Below, in pieces: positions 51,348 through 60,896 of a stretch of 64,000 nt of DNA. Source of the stretch: Clostridium sp. DSM 17811 (GTDB taxonomy: Bacteria > Bacillota > Clostridia > Clostridiales > Clostridiaceae); contig NZ_JAHLDU010000001.1 of NCBI RefSeq assembly GCF_018861905.1, forward strand, positions 434,001 to 498,000. The letters are read 5' to 3'. The translations under genes and the position numbers were made by a program. Numbering within the stretch: position 1 is the stretch's first letter; each line of letters opens with the position of its first letter. Below the pieces are notes generated by a model. The model saw only the letters and a program-made list of their open reading frames with translations, had not been told where the DNA came from and made no database searches.

Positions 51348-53490
51348 CTCTTTTCTTTTTTAGCAATTCCATTATTCGATTATCACCTGGCGCTATTTTT
51401 TCAGCTGATTCAACATTTCTAATAGGTAATTCTATTACTTCAGCAACTTTATTGGCACTGTTTTTTTCTTCACCAATTTGAAAAGCTTCTATTTCTCTAT
51501 TCATAGCTTTTTCAACAATTCTGTTGTTTCTTATGCCTTTGAGTTGCCGATTTTTACTTTCTCCGAAATCTAATTCTTTTGATTTTGCTATTTCAGCTTC
51601 CTTAACTATTTTTTCTATTTCATTTTCTAAATTTATATTACTTTGATTCTGTTCTCTTAAATGTTTTTCTTTTAATTCAGTTGATAATTCTTGATTAAAA
51701 ATTATTTCTTCTAATAGGCAATCTTTATATTGATTACTTGCCTCTAATAAATAACATTCTTCATATCCTAACCCATTGTCATGTGGAATATATATATTAT
51801 TAACGTTTCTAGGATCATATACAATTTCAATGCTTCTAGCTTTAGGCTTTATAAACCATTGTTGACTAATAGCTTTATCAGAGTTATAAGATAACCCTTT
51901 AAATTTAATTCCTGCCCTTGAAACACTTGCTTTTCCCTTTGGAAGAATGTTTATTCTTAATACATCTCTATCAACTATCTTTAATCTACCTTTTTTGTTT
52001 TCAATTCCCCAATTCCAAAGCTGAATTGGTATAGGCAATATTTGACCTTCAAGCATTTCTTTTTCAACTGGATACTTTTCTATAAGGTGACTATTATGAT
52101 GCAATACAATATTTATATATACCCTTGTGAACTCTTCTATGGTTAAAGTTGAATCCAATCTATAATCTTTATCCCCTCTTTTTCTAAACTCCTTTTGTAT
52201 AGCGCCAGGAGTTTTATGTTTTAATTTAGTATTTAAGGTTCTAAAATTCCTTTCAACTATACCTTTTAAATCTCCACGATAAGGAGAAGTATTTTCTATT
52301 TTAACATTTAAATTATTAATTAAGTTTTCAGGAGAATATCCTTCAAATTCTCCTCTATCGGCTATTATAATCTCTGGCAAATGTTTTGAAGGCCATTGGT
52401 CTTCTGTTATTTCTATTCCATAATCCTTACAAAACTCAACCTTATCAGCTATCATATTATCTAATGCCATCATAGCTCCAAGCCAAGATGGTCCTTCTAA
52501 TCCAACATAAATCCCAGTAATTAATCTAGAATATACATCTATTATTGCGTATACAATTGGTCTACCTATTATTCTTCTTGTATTTAAAGAACTTACTAAA
52601 TACACATCAGCTATTGTTGCATCGATTTGGAATCTCGTTCCTGGTCCATCTGTTTCAATTGTGGAATTACTTAGTAATGGCCTATGTTTTAAATTAAATT
52701 CTTTGTCACTATCTCTTAGTACAATGTCCTTCTTAACGTCTTCAAACTTCTTAAACCAATAATAGAATTGATTATACTTAGGTATTCTCTCATTATCCCA
52801 AACCATATGTTTGATTTCATTATTTTCTCTATATATATCTGAATAGAAGTCCCTAAGCATAAGTGTGTATGTTTCTTTTAAAGATATCTTTTTATTATTT
52901 CTGTAATACTTATTTATAACAAATTGAAAGTGCTTTTTCACATCATCTGTTACGTTAATTCCTTCTATAGAATCTCCTAAATAATCCACTCTTGCAGGTC
53001 TTCCTACTTTCAAATCAGATAATTTTTTTTCTTTTCCTTTTCCTCCAGAGTTTATATAATCAGGTAGTAAAGCATTTTTATTCATCCCTCTTTGCCAATA
53101 TCTACTAAATACCTTTTTTACTTTTGTCAAACTTAACCCTGACCTATTAGCTATTTCCTTAAGTTTGTTTTCTCTATGATTCTTTTCTAAGAGTTCATAC
53201 TTGTTTGCTTCCCAAAAGGTTTCAATAAACTGCCAATCTGCATTTCTTTTATTAATTTGAAGCTCTGAGAGTTCCTTTTCGTTAATTATTCTTGAAAATG
53301 GGTCTTTTATAGCTATTAATTTTTCTCCCTCAATTTCTTCTTCAATGGTTTTTAATAACTCTTTTCTAGGCATTGATGTTACTGAGTCAATATTTACTAT
53401 GTAAACATAAAATTCAATAATGTTAATAATCCTTATTCTTTCTCCATTTTCGCCATCCACATATTTAAAAACCGAATTAATAGATATCAT
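51328..53490 (-). CDS. tnsB: DDE transposase TnsB
   Basis: A 720-residue transposase, close to the 702 of Tn7 TnsB. N-terminal helix-turn-helix regions (IANRSGLSLTKVKKVFSRYW) bind the end repeats. The rve-type catalytic core has aspartates in FQIDATIAD (about residue 288) and IIIADRGEFEG (about 377) and the glutamate in GIVERNFRTL (about 412). A C-terminal beta-barrel and a charged tail follow. The tail, KKKRDERRGK, is the likely TnsC-binding end. It overlaps tnsA by four bases (ATGA). Confidence 0.96.
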   Translation of the reverse strand: MISINSVFKYVDGENGERIRIINIIEFYVYIVNIDSVTSMPRKELLKTIEEEIEGEKLIAIKDPFSRIINEKELSELQINKRNADWQFIETFWEANKYELLEKNHRENKLKEIANRSGLSLTKVKKVFSRYWQRGMNKNALLPDYINSGGKGKEKKLSDLKVGRPARVDYLGDSIEGINVTDDVKKHFQFVINKYYRNNKKISLKETYTLMLRDFYSDIYRENNEIKHMVWDNERIPKYNQFYYWFKKFEDVKKDIVLRDSDKEFNLKHRPLLSNSTIETDGPGTRFQIDATIADVYLVSSLNTRRIIGRPIVYAIIDVYSRLITGIYVGLEGPSWLGAMMALDNMIADKVEFCKDYGIEITEDQWPSKHLPEIIIADRGEFEGYSPENLINNLNVKIENTSPYRGDLKGIVERNFRTLNTKLKHKTPGAIQKEFRKRGDKDYRLDSTLTIEEFTRVYINIVLHHNSHLIEKYPVEKEMLEGQILPIPIQLWNWGIENKKGRLKIVDRDVLRINILPKGKASVSRAGIKFKGLSYNSDKAISQQWFIKPKARSIEIVYDPRNVNNIYIPHDNGLGYEECYLLEASNQYKDCLLEEIIFNQELSTELKEKHLREQNQSNINLENEIEKIVKEAEIAKSKELDFGESKNRQLKGIRNNRIVEKAMNREIEAFQIGEEKNSANKVAEVIELPIRNVESAEKIAPGDNRIMELLKKKRDERRGK

Positions 53491-54326
53491 ATTGCTTCCA
53501 CCTTCTTAATCGATTTTTCCATTATGCTTATACTAGGTATGTTTTTATTAACATTAATTTTTTCTGTTATATCTATTTCAATCATTTTGTTTATTACTAG
53601 GTATTTAAATATACAAAGGCTGCTTCCTTTTTCTAAGCACATTTCATTGTCAAACGCTGTACACGTAGTCCTCATAGCGTTATGATTATCAATTATTCTT
53701 TTTATAAACTCGTATATTAAATCCTTCAATTCACTAGCTTCAATATCGTTAAAACTATCTATTTTGCCTATATCTTTATAACCATGAACTAAACTTATAT
53801 TGTTAGCTATGACCTTATCTATTTCTTCATCAGTAACTATCCCCCAATTAACACCTTTCTTTTCCCAATACTGTTTCTCAATCTCAAATTTTTCTAATAT
53901 TCTTTTACTCATAAGATCATCCTTGGATTTTATTGTTCTAGCTACTTCATGGAATTTGTTATTATAATTTATAGATACTAAAAAATCCGTAGTCATAACA
54001 ATAAACTCTCCTGTTTTAGGGTTTTTAGGATGCTCTATGCCTAACTCCTTAGCAATAATCATTGTATCTTCAATAGGAAGTAGTGGAAATTGCTCTCTAA
54101 TATCTTGAACTTTATCTGAGTATTCTAAAATATAGAAATAATTTCTTTCCATATCTGATAATAACTCATGTTGTCTTCCCGTTTTTATTCCTCTTATCCT
54201 ACTTGATCTACCTAAAGACGGCACATCTTGAATCTTAATCCAAGGTTTATATGTGTCTCCTTTTCCTGAACCTCTTCCTTCCTTAATCATTTTATCTATA
54301 TCTGAACTTCTTTTTCTTTTGGCCAT
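53487..54326 (-). CDS. tnsA: transposon endonuclease TnsA
   Basis: A 279-residue nuclease starting at MAKRKRSSDI, because GGAGGT precedes that ATG. A longer reading from 54362 would have no ribosome-binding site. The catalytic triad is E60 (SDMERNYFYILEY), D114 (VMTTDFLVSINY) and K133 (ARTIKSKDDL), nearly the same positions as E63, D114 and K132 of Tn7 TnsA. A C-terminal winged helix follows. TnsA cuts the 5' ends so the element moves by cut-and-paste. First gene of the tns operon, next to the right end. Confidence 0.95.
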   Translation of the reverse strand: MAKRKRSSDIDKMIKEGRGSGKGDTYKPWIKIQDVPSLGRSSRIRGIKTGRQHELLSDMERNYFYILEYSDKVQDIREQFPLLPIEDTMIIAKELGIEHPKNPKTGEFIVMTTDFLVSINYNNKFHEVARTIKSKDDLMSKRILEKFEIEKQYWEKKGVNWGIVTDEEIDKVIANNISLVHGYKDIGKIDSFNDIEASELKDLIYEFIKRIIDNHNAMRTTCTAFDNEMCLEKGSSLCIFKYLVINKMIEIDITEKINVNKNIPSISIMEKSIKKVEAI

Positions 54327-54468
54327 TGAATTCACCTCCATTTTCAAAATGAAAAACTGCACACTCTCACCTTAGATGAGAATGTGCAGTTTTTGTTACA
54401 CACTTATATTTGTTTAATTTTTCAATACTACATTCTCTTAAATATAGCATTCCCATCATAAATAATTT

Positions 54469-54554
54469 CGATTCAACTTTTTTATAAATGGTTTAACTTT
54501 TTTCTAAACGGTTAATCTTTTTTATAAACGGTGCAACTTTGTTATAAAGCTACA
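54469..54554. repeat. transposon right end with four abutting TnsB-type sites
   Basis: Read inward from 54554: TGTAGC, then TTTATAACAAAGTTGCACCG, TTTATAAAAAAGATTAACCG, TTTAGAAAAAAGTTAAACCA and TTTATAAAAAAGTTGAATCG, spaced about 20 bases apart. This dense array is the Tn7 right-end pattern and probably overlaps the tns promoter. Confidence 0.92.
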
Positions 54555-54559
54555 AAATT
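54555..54559. repeat. 5-bp target-site duplication, right copy (AAATT)
   Basis: AAATT directly abuts the ...CTACA terminus at 54554 and matches 39004-39008. Confidence 0.93.
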
Positions 54560-54578
54560 AATTCCCTAACATTTTACC

Positions 54579-54615
54579 CTATTCCACAGTTACTGATTTT
54601 GCAAGATTTCTTGGC
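54579..54615. other. attTn7 recognition region in the 3' end of glmS
   Basis: The last codons of glmS (encoding NLAKSVTVE) and the stop codon lie 24 bases from the insertion point. In Tn7 the TnsD protein binds this conserved part of glmS. The exact footprint here is inferred by analogy. Confidence 0.7.
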
Positions 54616-56405
54616 TTATCAACATCGCAGCCCTTTTGAACTGCCATATAATATGCTAATAATTGTAGTGGAATTACTGATATTACTGGTGATAATATAT
54701 CCAATACTTTTGGTATATAAGTTACTGAATGAACCGATTTTTCAATTTCAGTATGACCTTTTGGTGCGAAAGCATATATTTTTGCTCCTCTAGTCGAAAG
54801 TTCACGTATATTGCTTACCATCTTACTAAATAGCTCTTCTTGAGTAGCTAGTGCTATAACTATAGTCCCTTCTTGCATAAGTGCTATTGGGCCATGTTTA
54901 AGCTCTCCTGCAGCATATGCGTCTGAATGAATATAAGATACTTCTTTAAGTTTTAATGAACCTTCTAGTGCAACTGCATAATCAAGACCACGTCCTATAA
55001 AGAACATATCCTTATGCATATAAGTTTTTGATGTAAACTTTTGTATAGTTTCTTTGTCTTTAAGCATTTCTTCTGCTTTTTCTGGAAGTTCTAGCATTGC
55101 TGCTTTAATTTCTTCAATTTTATCCATACTCATAGTTTCTTTATTCTGAGCAAAGAACAAAGCTATTATATACATTGCTATAAGCTGAGTCGCATAAGCT
55201 TTAGTAGATGCAACTGCTATTTCTGGTCCTGCCCATGTGTATAGTACATCATCTGCTTCTCTTGAAGCCGCACTACCAACAACATTAGTTACAGCTATTA
55301 CTCTTGCTCCTTTTTCCTTCGCAAGTCTTAATGCTGACATAGTATCTGCTGTTTCTCCTGATTGGCTAATAACTATCATCAATGTGTTTTTATCAATTAT
55401 TGGATCCCTATATTTAAACTCTGACGCTATATCGAGTTCTACTGGTATTCTTGCAAGTTTTTCTATAACATACTTACCTACAACTCCTGCATGATAAGCA
55501 GTTCCACAAGCCACAATATATACTTTATCTAATTTCTTAATTTGCTCTTTAGTTATATTTATATCATCAAGTGTTATTGGTTGTCCAAGAACTATTCTTG
55601 AATTCATAGTATCTCTAATTGCTTTTGGCTGTTCATGAATTTCTTTTAACATGAAGTGCTCATATCCGCCTTTTTCAGCTGCATCAGCATCCCAAGTTAC
55701 ATGGAAAACTTCTTTATTTATAATGTCGCCTTCTATATCTTCAAGCTTTATGCCATCATTCGAGATAACTACAAATTCATTATCTTCTAATAAATATACT
55801 TCTCTTGTATGATTTAGTACAGCTGGTATATCAGATGCTACATAAAATTCATTTTTTCCAAGTCCAACTATTAATGGACTATCTTTTCTTACAGCTATCA
55901 ATTTATCCGGTTCATCACTACATAATACTGCTATTGCATAACTACCTTCCATTTTTGTTGTAGCCTTCTTTACAGCTTCAACAATGTTTCCTTTATAATA
56001 AAAATCTATAAGGTGTGGTATAACTTCTGTATCAGTTTCTGATACGAATTTATATCCTTTTGCCATTAGCCATTCTCTTAAATGGATATAGTTCTCAATA
56101 ATTCCATTATGAACTACACTAATAGTTCCTTTCTCATTAGTGTGTGGGTGAGAATTTTCATCTGATGGCTTACCATGAGTAGCCCATCTTGTATGACCTA
56201 TTCCAACATGACCTTTAAGTGGAGATTCTAATAATTCAGCTTCTAAATTTGCAAGTCTTCCTTTGCATTTAGTAACACTTAAAACTCCATTATCTATAAT
56301 TGCGACTCCTGCTGAATCGTATCCTCTATATTCTAATTTTCTAAGCCCATCAATCAATATTGTTTGAGCCTCTTTTATTCCAAAATATCCAACTATTCCG
56401 CACAT
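54579..56405 (-). CDS. glmS: glutamine--fructose-6-phosphate aminotransferase
   Basis: A 608-residue enzyme starting at MCGIVGYFG, because the N-terminal cysteine after Met removal is the glutaminase nucleophile and AGAGGA precedes this ATG (56403-56405). The glutaminase domain carries EYRGYDSAGVAI and GIGHTRWATHGKPS. Two SIS sugar-isomerase domains follow (CGTAYHAGVVGKYVIE, ISQSGETADT, SYIHSDAYAAGELKHGPIAL). It makes glucosamine-6-phosphate for peptidoglycan. A glmS ribozyme in its leader gives feedback control. The Tn7-like element is inserted 24 bases beyond the stop. Confidence 0.97.
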   Translation of the reverse strand: MCGIVGYFGIKEAQTILIDGLRKLEYRGYDSAGVAIIDNGVLSVTKCKGRLANLEAELLESPLKGHVGIGHTRWATHGKPSDENSHPHTNEKGTISVVHNGIIENYIHLREWLMAKGYKFVSETDTEVIPHLIDFYYKGNIVEAVKKATTKMEGSYAIAVLCSDEPDKLIAVRKDSPLIVGLGKNEFYVASDIPAVLNHTREVYLLEDNEFVVISNDGIKLEDIEGDIINKEVFHVTWDADAAEKGGYEHFMLKEIHEQPKAIRDTMNSRIVLGQPITLDDINITKEQIKKLDKVYIVACGTAYHAGVVGKYVIEKLARIPVELDIASEFKYRDPIIDKNTLMIVISQSGETADTMSALRLAKEKGARVIAVTNVVGSAASREADDVLYTWAGPEIAVASTKAYATQLIAMYIIALFFAQNKETMSMDKIEEIKAAMLELPEKAEEMLKDKETIQKFTSKTYMHKDMFFIGRGLDYAVALEGSLKLKEVSYIHSDAYAAGELKHGPIALMQEGTIVIALATQEELFSKMVSNIRELSTRGAKIYAFAPKGHTEIEKSVHSVTYIPKVLDILSPVISVIPLQLLAYYMAVQKGCDVDKPRNLAKSVTVE

Positions 56406-56689
56406 ATTCATCTTCCTCTCAAATTTATAATTTTCCACAAATCAATTAAGAATATTTCTCATCCACTTTATTTGTAATTATTAAAATAGTACTACTATTG
56501 CCTTACTCATAACATTATTATATAGAGCAATTCGCATTACATAATTATAATCATAGATGAATATCATACTTAATCGATTCATTGCAAATAGGCACTGTTC
56601 GTCCCCTTTAGATACTACTTGTCACCCAAAGACGATGCATATTGCCTATTGGCATCGTAATATTTATAAAGGTTTTAACACCAGATTGA
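56406..56689. other. glmS mRNA leader between ribozyme and start codon
   Basis: About 280 bases. It contains a hairpin CGATGCCAATAGGCAATATGCATCG-like element around 56630-56665, with arms that partly pair, and otherwise AT-rich sequence up to the glmS ribosome-binding site. No ORF or other known element recognised. Confidence 0.4.
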
Positions 56690-56822
56690 TCTTGTCACGA
56701 AAATCACTTCTCGCTTTTATCAATCATTAACGGTAGTGCGCTACCGCGGGGCATCCGCCGAAGATTCGATACTCCCCATCCTCGTCAACTCATAATTATT
56801 CTCATTATGAGTTCTGGCGCTT
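56690..56822 (-). ncRNA. glmS ribozyme
   Basis: On the minus strand: AAAGCGCCAGAACTC, a hairpin, then AGTTGACGAGGATGGGGAG, TATCGAATCTTCGGCGGATG, CCCCGCGG and a CGGTAG/CTACCG stem. These are the conserved P1, P2.1/P2.2 and P3 core elements of the glmS ribozyme. Self-cleavage is expected just before the G at 56820, activated by glucosamine-6-phosphate, lowering glmS mRNA. The 3' limit (P4 and pseudoknot) is approximate. Confidence 0.96.
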
Positions 56823-56882
56823 TAAAATAACTTATTCTCCTCTACCCTCCTCTATCAAAATATTCAGCATCTCACTGTATTA

Positions 56883-56937
56883 ATTAAATAAATAGACTGA
56901 AAACTTATGAACCTTACACATAAGCTTTCAGTCTATT
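56883..56937 (-). terminator. terminator after glmM
   Basis: AATAGACTGAAAACTTATG pairs with CATAAGCTTTCAGTCTATT (one mismatch), followed by a T-rich run on the minus strand. It separates glmM from the glmS ribozyme transcript. Confidence 0.9.
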
Positions 56938-57002
56938 ATATTCGTTCTATGCTCTAAACGTCAATACTTTTAATAACAAGTTAACTAAATCTTAATTACT
57001 TT

Positions 57003-58352
57003 CTATGCGTTTGCTTTTTGTTGAATAAGTTTCGCAAGAGAATGTGCCATTTTATCTAATTCACTTTGTACTTTACCCTCAAGCATTACTCTTACTAAAG
57101 GTTCTGTACCCGATGGCCTTATAAGTACTCTACCACAACCATCTAATTTTTCTTCTATTTTCTTTATTTCTTCAACTATTTCACTATCAGTTTCATGGAT
57201 ATCTTTTTTATCGTTAGGTACTGTTGCATTAACTAGTACCTGTGGAAGTTCTACCATCATTGATGCAAGCTCTGATAATGGTTTCCCCGTTTCTTTAATA
57301 ACAGTTGCTAGTTGAAGTCCTGATACAAGTCCATCCCCTGTAGTATTAAAGTCAAGAAAAATTACATGTCCTGATTGCTCTCCACCAAGGCTGTACCCTT
57401 CCTTTTGCATTAGCTCAAGAACATACCTATCTCCTACTTTTGTTTTAACTGTAGCTATGTTTTCCTGCTTCATTGCAATATCAAGACCTAAATTACTCAT
57501 AACGGTTACTACTACTGTGTCTTTAGTTAATTTCCCAATACTTTTTAGATGTTTTGCACAAATAGCAATTATAAAATCTCCATTTATAAGATTTCCTTTT
57601 TCATCAACTGCCAAACATCTATCTGCATCACCATCAAAAGCTAATCCTAAATCGCAATGATTTTCTTTAACAAATGCCATTAAATGCTCAGGATGAGTTG
57701 ACCCACAGTCTTTATTTATATTTATACCATCTGGATCATTGTTAATAACTAAAACTTCTGCTCCAAGTGATCTAATAGCCTTTACTGATGTTATATATGA
57801 AGCACCATTAGCACAATCTAATGCTATTTTAAGTCCCTTTAAGTCACCTGAAATAGTAGATTTAGCAAATTCCATATAATCAACTACGGCATTCTCATTA
57901 ACTGTTTTTTTACCTAAATCACCAGCTATCGGTGATGGTACTTCTTTAAAATCACTTTCTATAACTGCTTGTATTGTATCCTCTAATTCATCAGACAATT
58001 TAAATCCATTATTGTCAAAGAACTTTATTCCATTATATTCTACCGGGTTGTGAGAAGCTGAAATGACAATTCCTGCATCTGCTCCATATTTTCTTGTTAA
58101 ATATGCTACAGCTGGAGTTGGAACCACTCCAAGGCATATAGCCTCTGCCCCTACAGATAAAATCCCTGCAACTAAAGCAGCTTCTAACATGTCTCCTGAG
58201 ACTCTTGTATCCATTCCAACTATAATTTTGGGCTTATGTGCTCCATCTGTTAGTACAAAAGCTCCTGCTCTTCCTAACTTGTATGCAATCTCTCCTGTTA
58301 ATTCTGTATTTGCTATCCCTCGTACTCCATCTGTACCAAACATTCTACTCAT
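57003..58352 (-). CDS. glmM: phosphoglucosamine mutase
   Basis: A 449-residue phosphohexomutase. It has the family start [15 protein letters not shown], the phosphoserine loop [19 protein letters not shown] near residue 100, the metal loop [14 protein letters not shown] near 240, the sugar loop [13 protein letters not shown] near 325, and the phosphate-binding [15 protein letters not shown] near 410. It converts glucosamine-6-P to glucosamine-1-P, the step after GlmS. In Firmicutes GlmM is also a partner of CdaA, whose gene is in the same block at the window end. Its TTG/ATG choice follows the conserved N-terminus. Confidence 0.97.
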   Translation of the reverse strand: MSRMFGTDGVRGIANTELTGEIAYKLGRAGAFVLTDGAHKPKIIVGMDTRVSGDMLEAALVAGILSVGAEAICLGVVPTPAVAYLTRKYGADAGIVISASHNPVEYNGIKFFDNNGFKLSDELEDTIQAVIESDFKEVPSPIAGDLGKKTVNENAVVDYMEFAKSTISGDLKGLKIALDCANGASYITSVKAIRSLGAEVLVINNDPDGININKDCGSTHPEHLMAFVKENHCDLGLAFDGDADRCLAVDEKGNLINGDFIIAICAKHLKSIGKLTKDTVVVTVMSNLGLDIAMKQENIATVKTKVGDRYVLELMQKEGYSLGGEQSGHVIFLDFNTTGDGLVSGLQLATVIKETGKPLSELASMMVELPQVLVNATVPNDKKDIHETDSEIVEEIKKIEEKLDGCGRVLIRPSGTEPLVRVMLEGKVQSELDKMAHSLAKLIQQKANA

Positions 58353-58663
58353 ATTTTATACCTCTTTCCAAATATTCTATAGGTTTACTATAGGGCATCT
58401 TAAATAAAAATACTAATCAGTATGTTAGTATTTTATTCATAGAGCCCACCTTTGTCATTCTTTTATAAAAAAAATTAATTTCATAATTAGGCAAAACTGT
58501 TTTTGTAATATGTATAACATAGCTTGAATTATACTACAATACCAGGCATTTGTAAAAACATCCTAACTTCTTACTATATAATAAAAAAAGTATATATTAC
58601 TTAAACTGTATTTAAACAGCCTCTAGTAATACATACTTTTTGTCATATTATCAACGTTATTGT
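58353..58663. other. intergenic region between buk and glmM
   Basis: About 310 bases. It holds the buk terminator (58583-58641), a weak stem AAAATACTAA / TTAGTATTTT near 58407-58434 in the glmM leader, and presumably a glmM promoter. No ORF. Confidence 0.45.
58583..58641 (-). terminator. terminator after buk
   Basis: AAAAAGTATATATTACT pairs with AGTAATACATACTTTTT (one mismatch) around a 23-base loop, with T-runs on the minus strand. Confidence 0.85.
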
Positions 58664-59734
58664 TTATTTATAAACTTTTGCTTGTTCTTTTCCACTTAAA
58701 ACGCCTATAGCACCTTGAGCTAGTGCTAATAATTCATCTTCACCTGCGTAAACTACCACATCTGCTATGAATTTTACTCTTTTGGTTATATAATTAACAA
58801 CAGCTTCTCCATAAGCTATTCCACCAGTTAAAATTATAGCATCTACTTTTCCTGATAAAACAGCTGCGCAGCCCCCAATTTCCTTAGCTACTTGATATCC
58901 CATAGCTTGAATAATTAATTTAGCCTTTTTGTCACCAGCTTGTGACATTTTAAGCGCATCTCGTACATCATTAGTATTAAGATAAGAGACAAATCCACCT
59001 TTTCCATTTATCTTTTTCTTAATATCGTCTAAAGTGTATTTTCCACTAAAACACATCTTAGCTAAATCGCCTGATGGTAATCCCCCAGATCTTTCTGGTG
59101 AAAATGGGCCATCTCCATCAAGTCCATTATTAACATCTATAACTTTTCCATTCTCATGAGCTCCTACTGTAACTCCTCCGCCCATATGTGCAACTATTAA
59201 ATTAATTTCCTCATATTTTTTTCCATTTTCTTTTGCATACCTTTTGGCTACTGCTTTTTGATTTAATGCATGGAAAATACTCTTTCTATCTATATCTGGT
59301 ATTCCTGATAATTTAGCAACTGCTGCCATTTCATCCACTACTGTTGGATCAACGATATATGCTGGTATATTTAAAGATTTTGCAATCTCATTTGCGATTA
59401 TCCCACCTAAATTAGAAGCATGTTGACCTTGCACTCCAATTTTTAAATCATTAAGCATGGCTGCATTTACAATATAAGTTCCACCTTCAATTGGTTTTAA
59501 CATTCCACCTCGGCCTACTATGGCATCCAAAGTTTTAATGTCAAAATTCTTTTCCTTAAGAATATTCAAGATAACATCTTTTCTGAAATCAAGTTGTTCA
59601 AATATACCTTTGAAGTTATCTATTTCTTCTGATGGATGTCTCAATGTTTCTTCTAATATTTCCTTTTCATCCTCATATACACCTATTTTAGTAGATGTTG
59701 ACCCTGGGTTAATTATTAATAATTTATATGACAT
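58664..59734 (-). CDS. buk: butyrate kinase
   Basis: A 356-residue acetate/butyrate kinase-family enzyme. It starts with the phosphate-binding [18 protein letters not shown], then [34 protein letters not shown] near residue 180, and [15 protein letters not shown] near 300. It makes ATP from butyryl-phosphate in the last step of butyrate fermentation. It lies 89 bases after ptb, the standard ptb-buk pair. A strong terminator ends the operon. Length matches butyrate kinases (about 355), not acetate kinases (about 400). Confidence 0.96.
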   Translation of the reverse strand: MSYKLLIINPGSTSTKIGVYEDEKEILEETLRHPSEEIDNFKGIFEQLDFRKDVILNILKEKNFDIKTLDAIVGRGGMLKPIEGGTYIVNAAMLNDLKIGVQGQHASNLGGIIANEIAKSLNIPAYIVDPTVVDEMAAVAKLSGIPDIDRKSIFHALNQKAVAKRYAKENGKKYEEINLIVAHMGGGVTVGAHENGKVIDVNNGLDGDGPFSPERSGGLPSGDLAKMCFSGKYTLDDIKKKINGKGGFVSYLNTNDVRDALKMSQAGDKKAKLIIQAMGYQVAKEIGGCAAVLSGKVDAIILTGGIAYGEAVVNYITKRVKFIADVVVYAGEDELLALAQGAIGVLSGKEQAKVYK

Positions 59735-59823
59735 ATTGTTCCTCCTTTATGCTATAAAGTACATTAAATAAATAACAAATAGATATGCTAGTATATTTTC
59801 ATGTTCCTAAACAATCGACAATT

Positions 59824-60732
59824 TTATTTGTTATATTCTGCAACTAATGCTGCAAGAGCTATAGAATGTAATTTTGTTTCAGGAGTATCAGCTCTAGAAG
59901 TTAATATAACAGGAGCTGAAGTACCTACTAGTAATCCACCGCTTTTAGATTTAGTAGTGTAATTTAAGCATTTATACATAGAATTTCCTGCTTCAATATT
60001 TGGCATTACAAGAATATCCGCTTTTCCTGCAACTGGACTTTGTATGTTTTTATGATTTGCAGCTTCTTCAGATATTGCAATATCAAGAGATAAAGGTCCA
60101 TCAACAATACAGCCTTTTATCTGACCTCTATCATTCATTTTCGATAACATTGCTGCATCTAGTGTTGCTGGCATTCCTGGATTTACTACTTCTACTGCAC
60201 AAACTACTGCGACTTTAGGAAGCTCAACTCCACAAGCTTTTGCTACTGCTACTGAATTGTTTATTATGCTCTTTTTTTCTTTTAGTTCTGGGTACATATT
60301 AAAAGCAACATCTGTTAAAAATATTAGTCTGTCATACTCTGGTATTTCAAATACGGCTACATGTGACATTAGTTTCCCAGTTCTAAGACCTACTTCTTTG
60401 TTTAACACGGCTCTTAAGAATGTTGCTGTATCAATTAACCCTTTCATAAGCATATCAGCTTTTCCTGATGATACAATCTGAACTGCAGTTAATGCTGCTT
60501 TAGAAACATTCTTCTCATCAATAATTTCAAACTCTGATGCATCCATACCTATGTTTTTAGCAATAAATATTATTTTTTCTTTATCTCCTACTAGTATTGC
60601 ATTTGCTATACCATTTTTCTTAGCATCACGAACCGCCTCAAGTACTGGTTCATCCTGTGCTACAGCTACTACTACAGTTTTCATTCCTTGTGCTTTTGCT
60701 GTGTCTAAAATTTTATCAAATGTTTTACTCAT
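59824..60732 (-). CDS. ptb: phosphate butyryltransferase
   Basis: A 302-residue phosphotransacylase with VVAVAQDEPVLEAVRDAKKNG near the N-terminus, SGKADMLMKGLIDTATFLRAVL near residue 95, and PNIEAGNSMYKCLNYTTKS near residue 245, all family motifs. It converts butyryl-CoA and phosphate to butyryl-phosphate, the substrate of Buk encoded next. The order ptb then buk is the usual clostridial one. AGGGAG lies upstream of the ATG. Confidence 0.96.
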   Translation of the reverse strand: MSKTFDKILDTAKAQGMKTVVVAVAQDEPVLEAVRDAKKNGIANAILVGDKEKIIFIAKNIGMDASEFEIIDEKNVSKAALTAVQIVSSGKADMLMKGLIDTATFLRAVLNKEVGLRTGKLMSHVAVFEIPEYDRLIFLTDVAFNMYPELKEKKSIINNSVAVAKACGVELPKVAVVCAVEVVNPGMPATLDAAMLSKMNDRGQIKGCIVDGPLSLDIAISEEAANHKNIQSPVAGKADILVMPNIEAGNSMYKCLNYTTKSKSGGLLVGTSAPVILTSRADTPETKLHSIALAALVAEYNK

Positions 60733-60896
60733 TCAATTACACTCCCTCGATTATATATTTTATATTATATATTTTGTATTATGTATTAACTTTAATATTT
60801 GTCTGATGTGTATTATTGTTTTCTGTTTTGCGTTTTTTATCTTCTGTACCATTTTAACAAACTTCATAAAGAAAAATCAAGAGTTTAGAAAAATTA

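Larger units (their letters stand above)
39009..54554. mobile_element. Tn7-like transposon inserted at attTn7 next to glmS
   Basis: A 15,546-bp element. Both termini begin TGTAGCTTTATAA when read inwards. A perfect 5-bp AAATT duplication flanks them. The right end lies 24 bases past the glmS stop codon with tnsA nearest to it, exactly the Tn7 arrangement. It encodes TnsA, B, C, D (TniQ) and E in order on the minus strand, and then cargo. Three spaced TnsB-type repeats mark the left end and four abutting repeats the right end, again as in Tn7. All five transposition ORFs are intact with catalytic residues, so the element may be active. No cas genes or CRISPR array were found inside. Confidence 0.97.

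Noticed and set aside
39009-54554. CRISPR-associated (CAST-type) Tn7-like element
   Set aside because: No cas genes and no repeat-spacer array were seen, and the element has a normal TnsD at attTn7.
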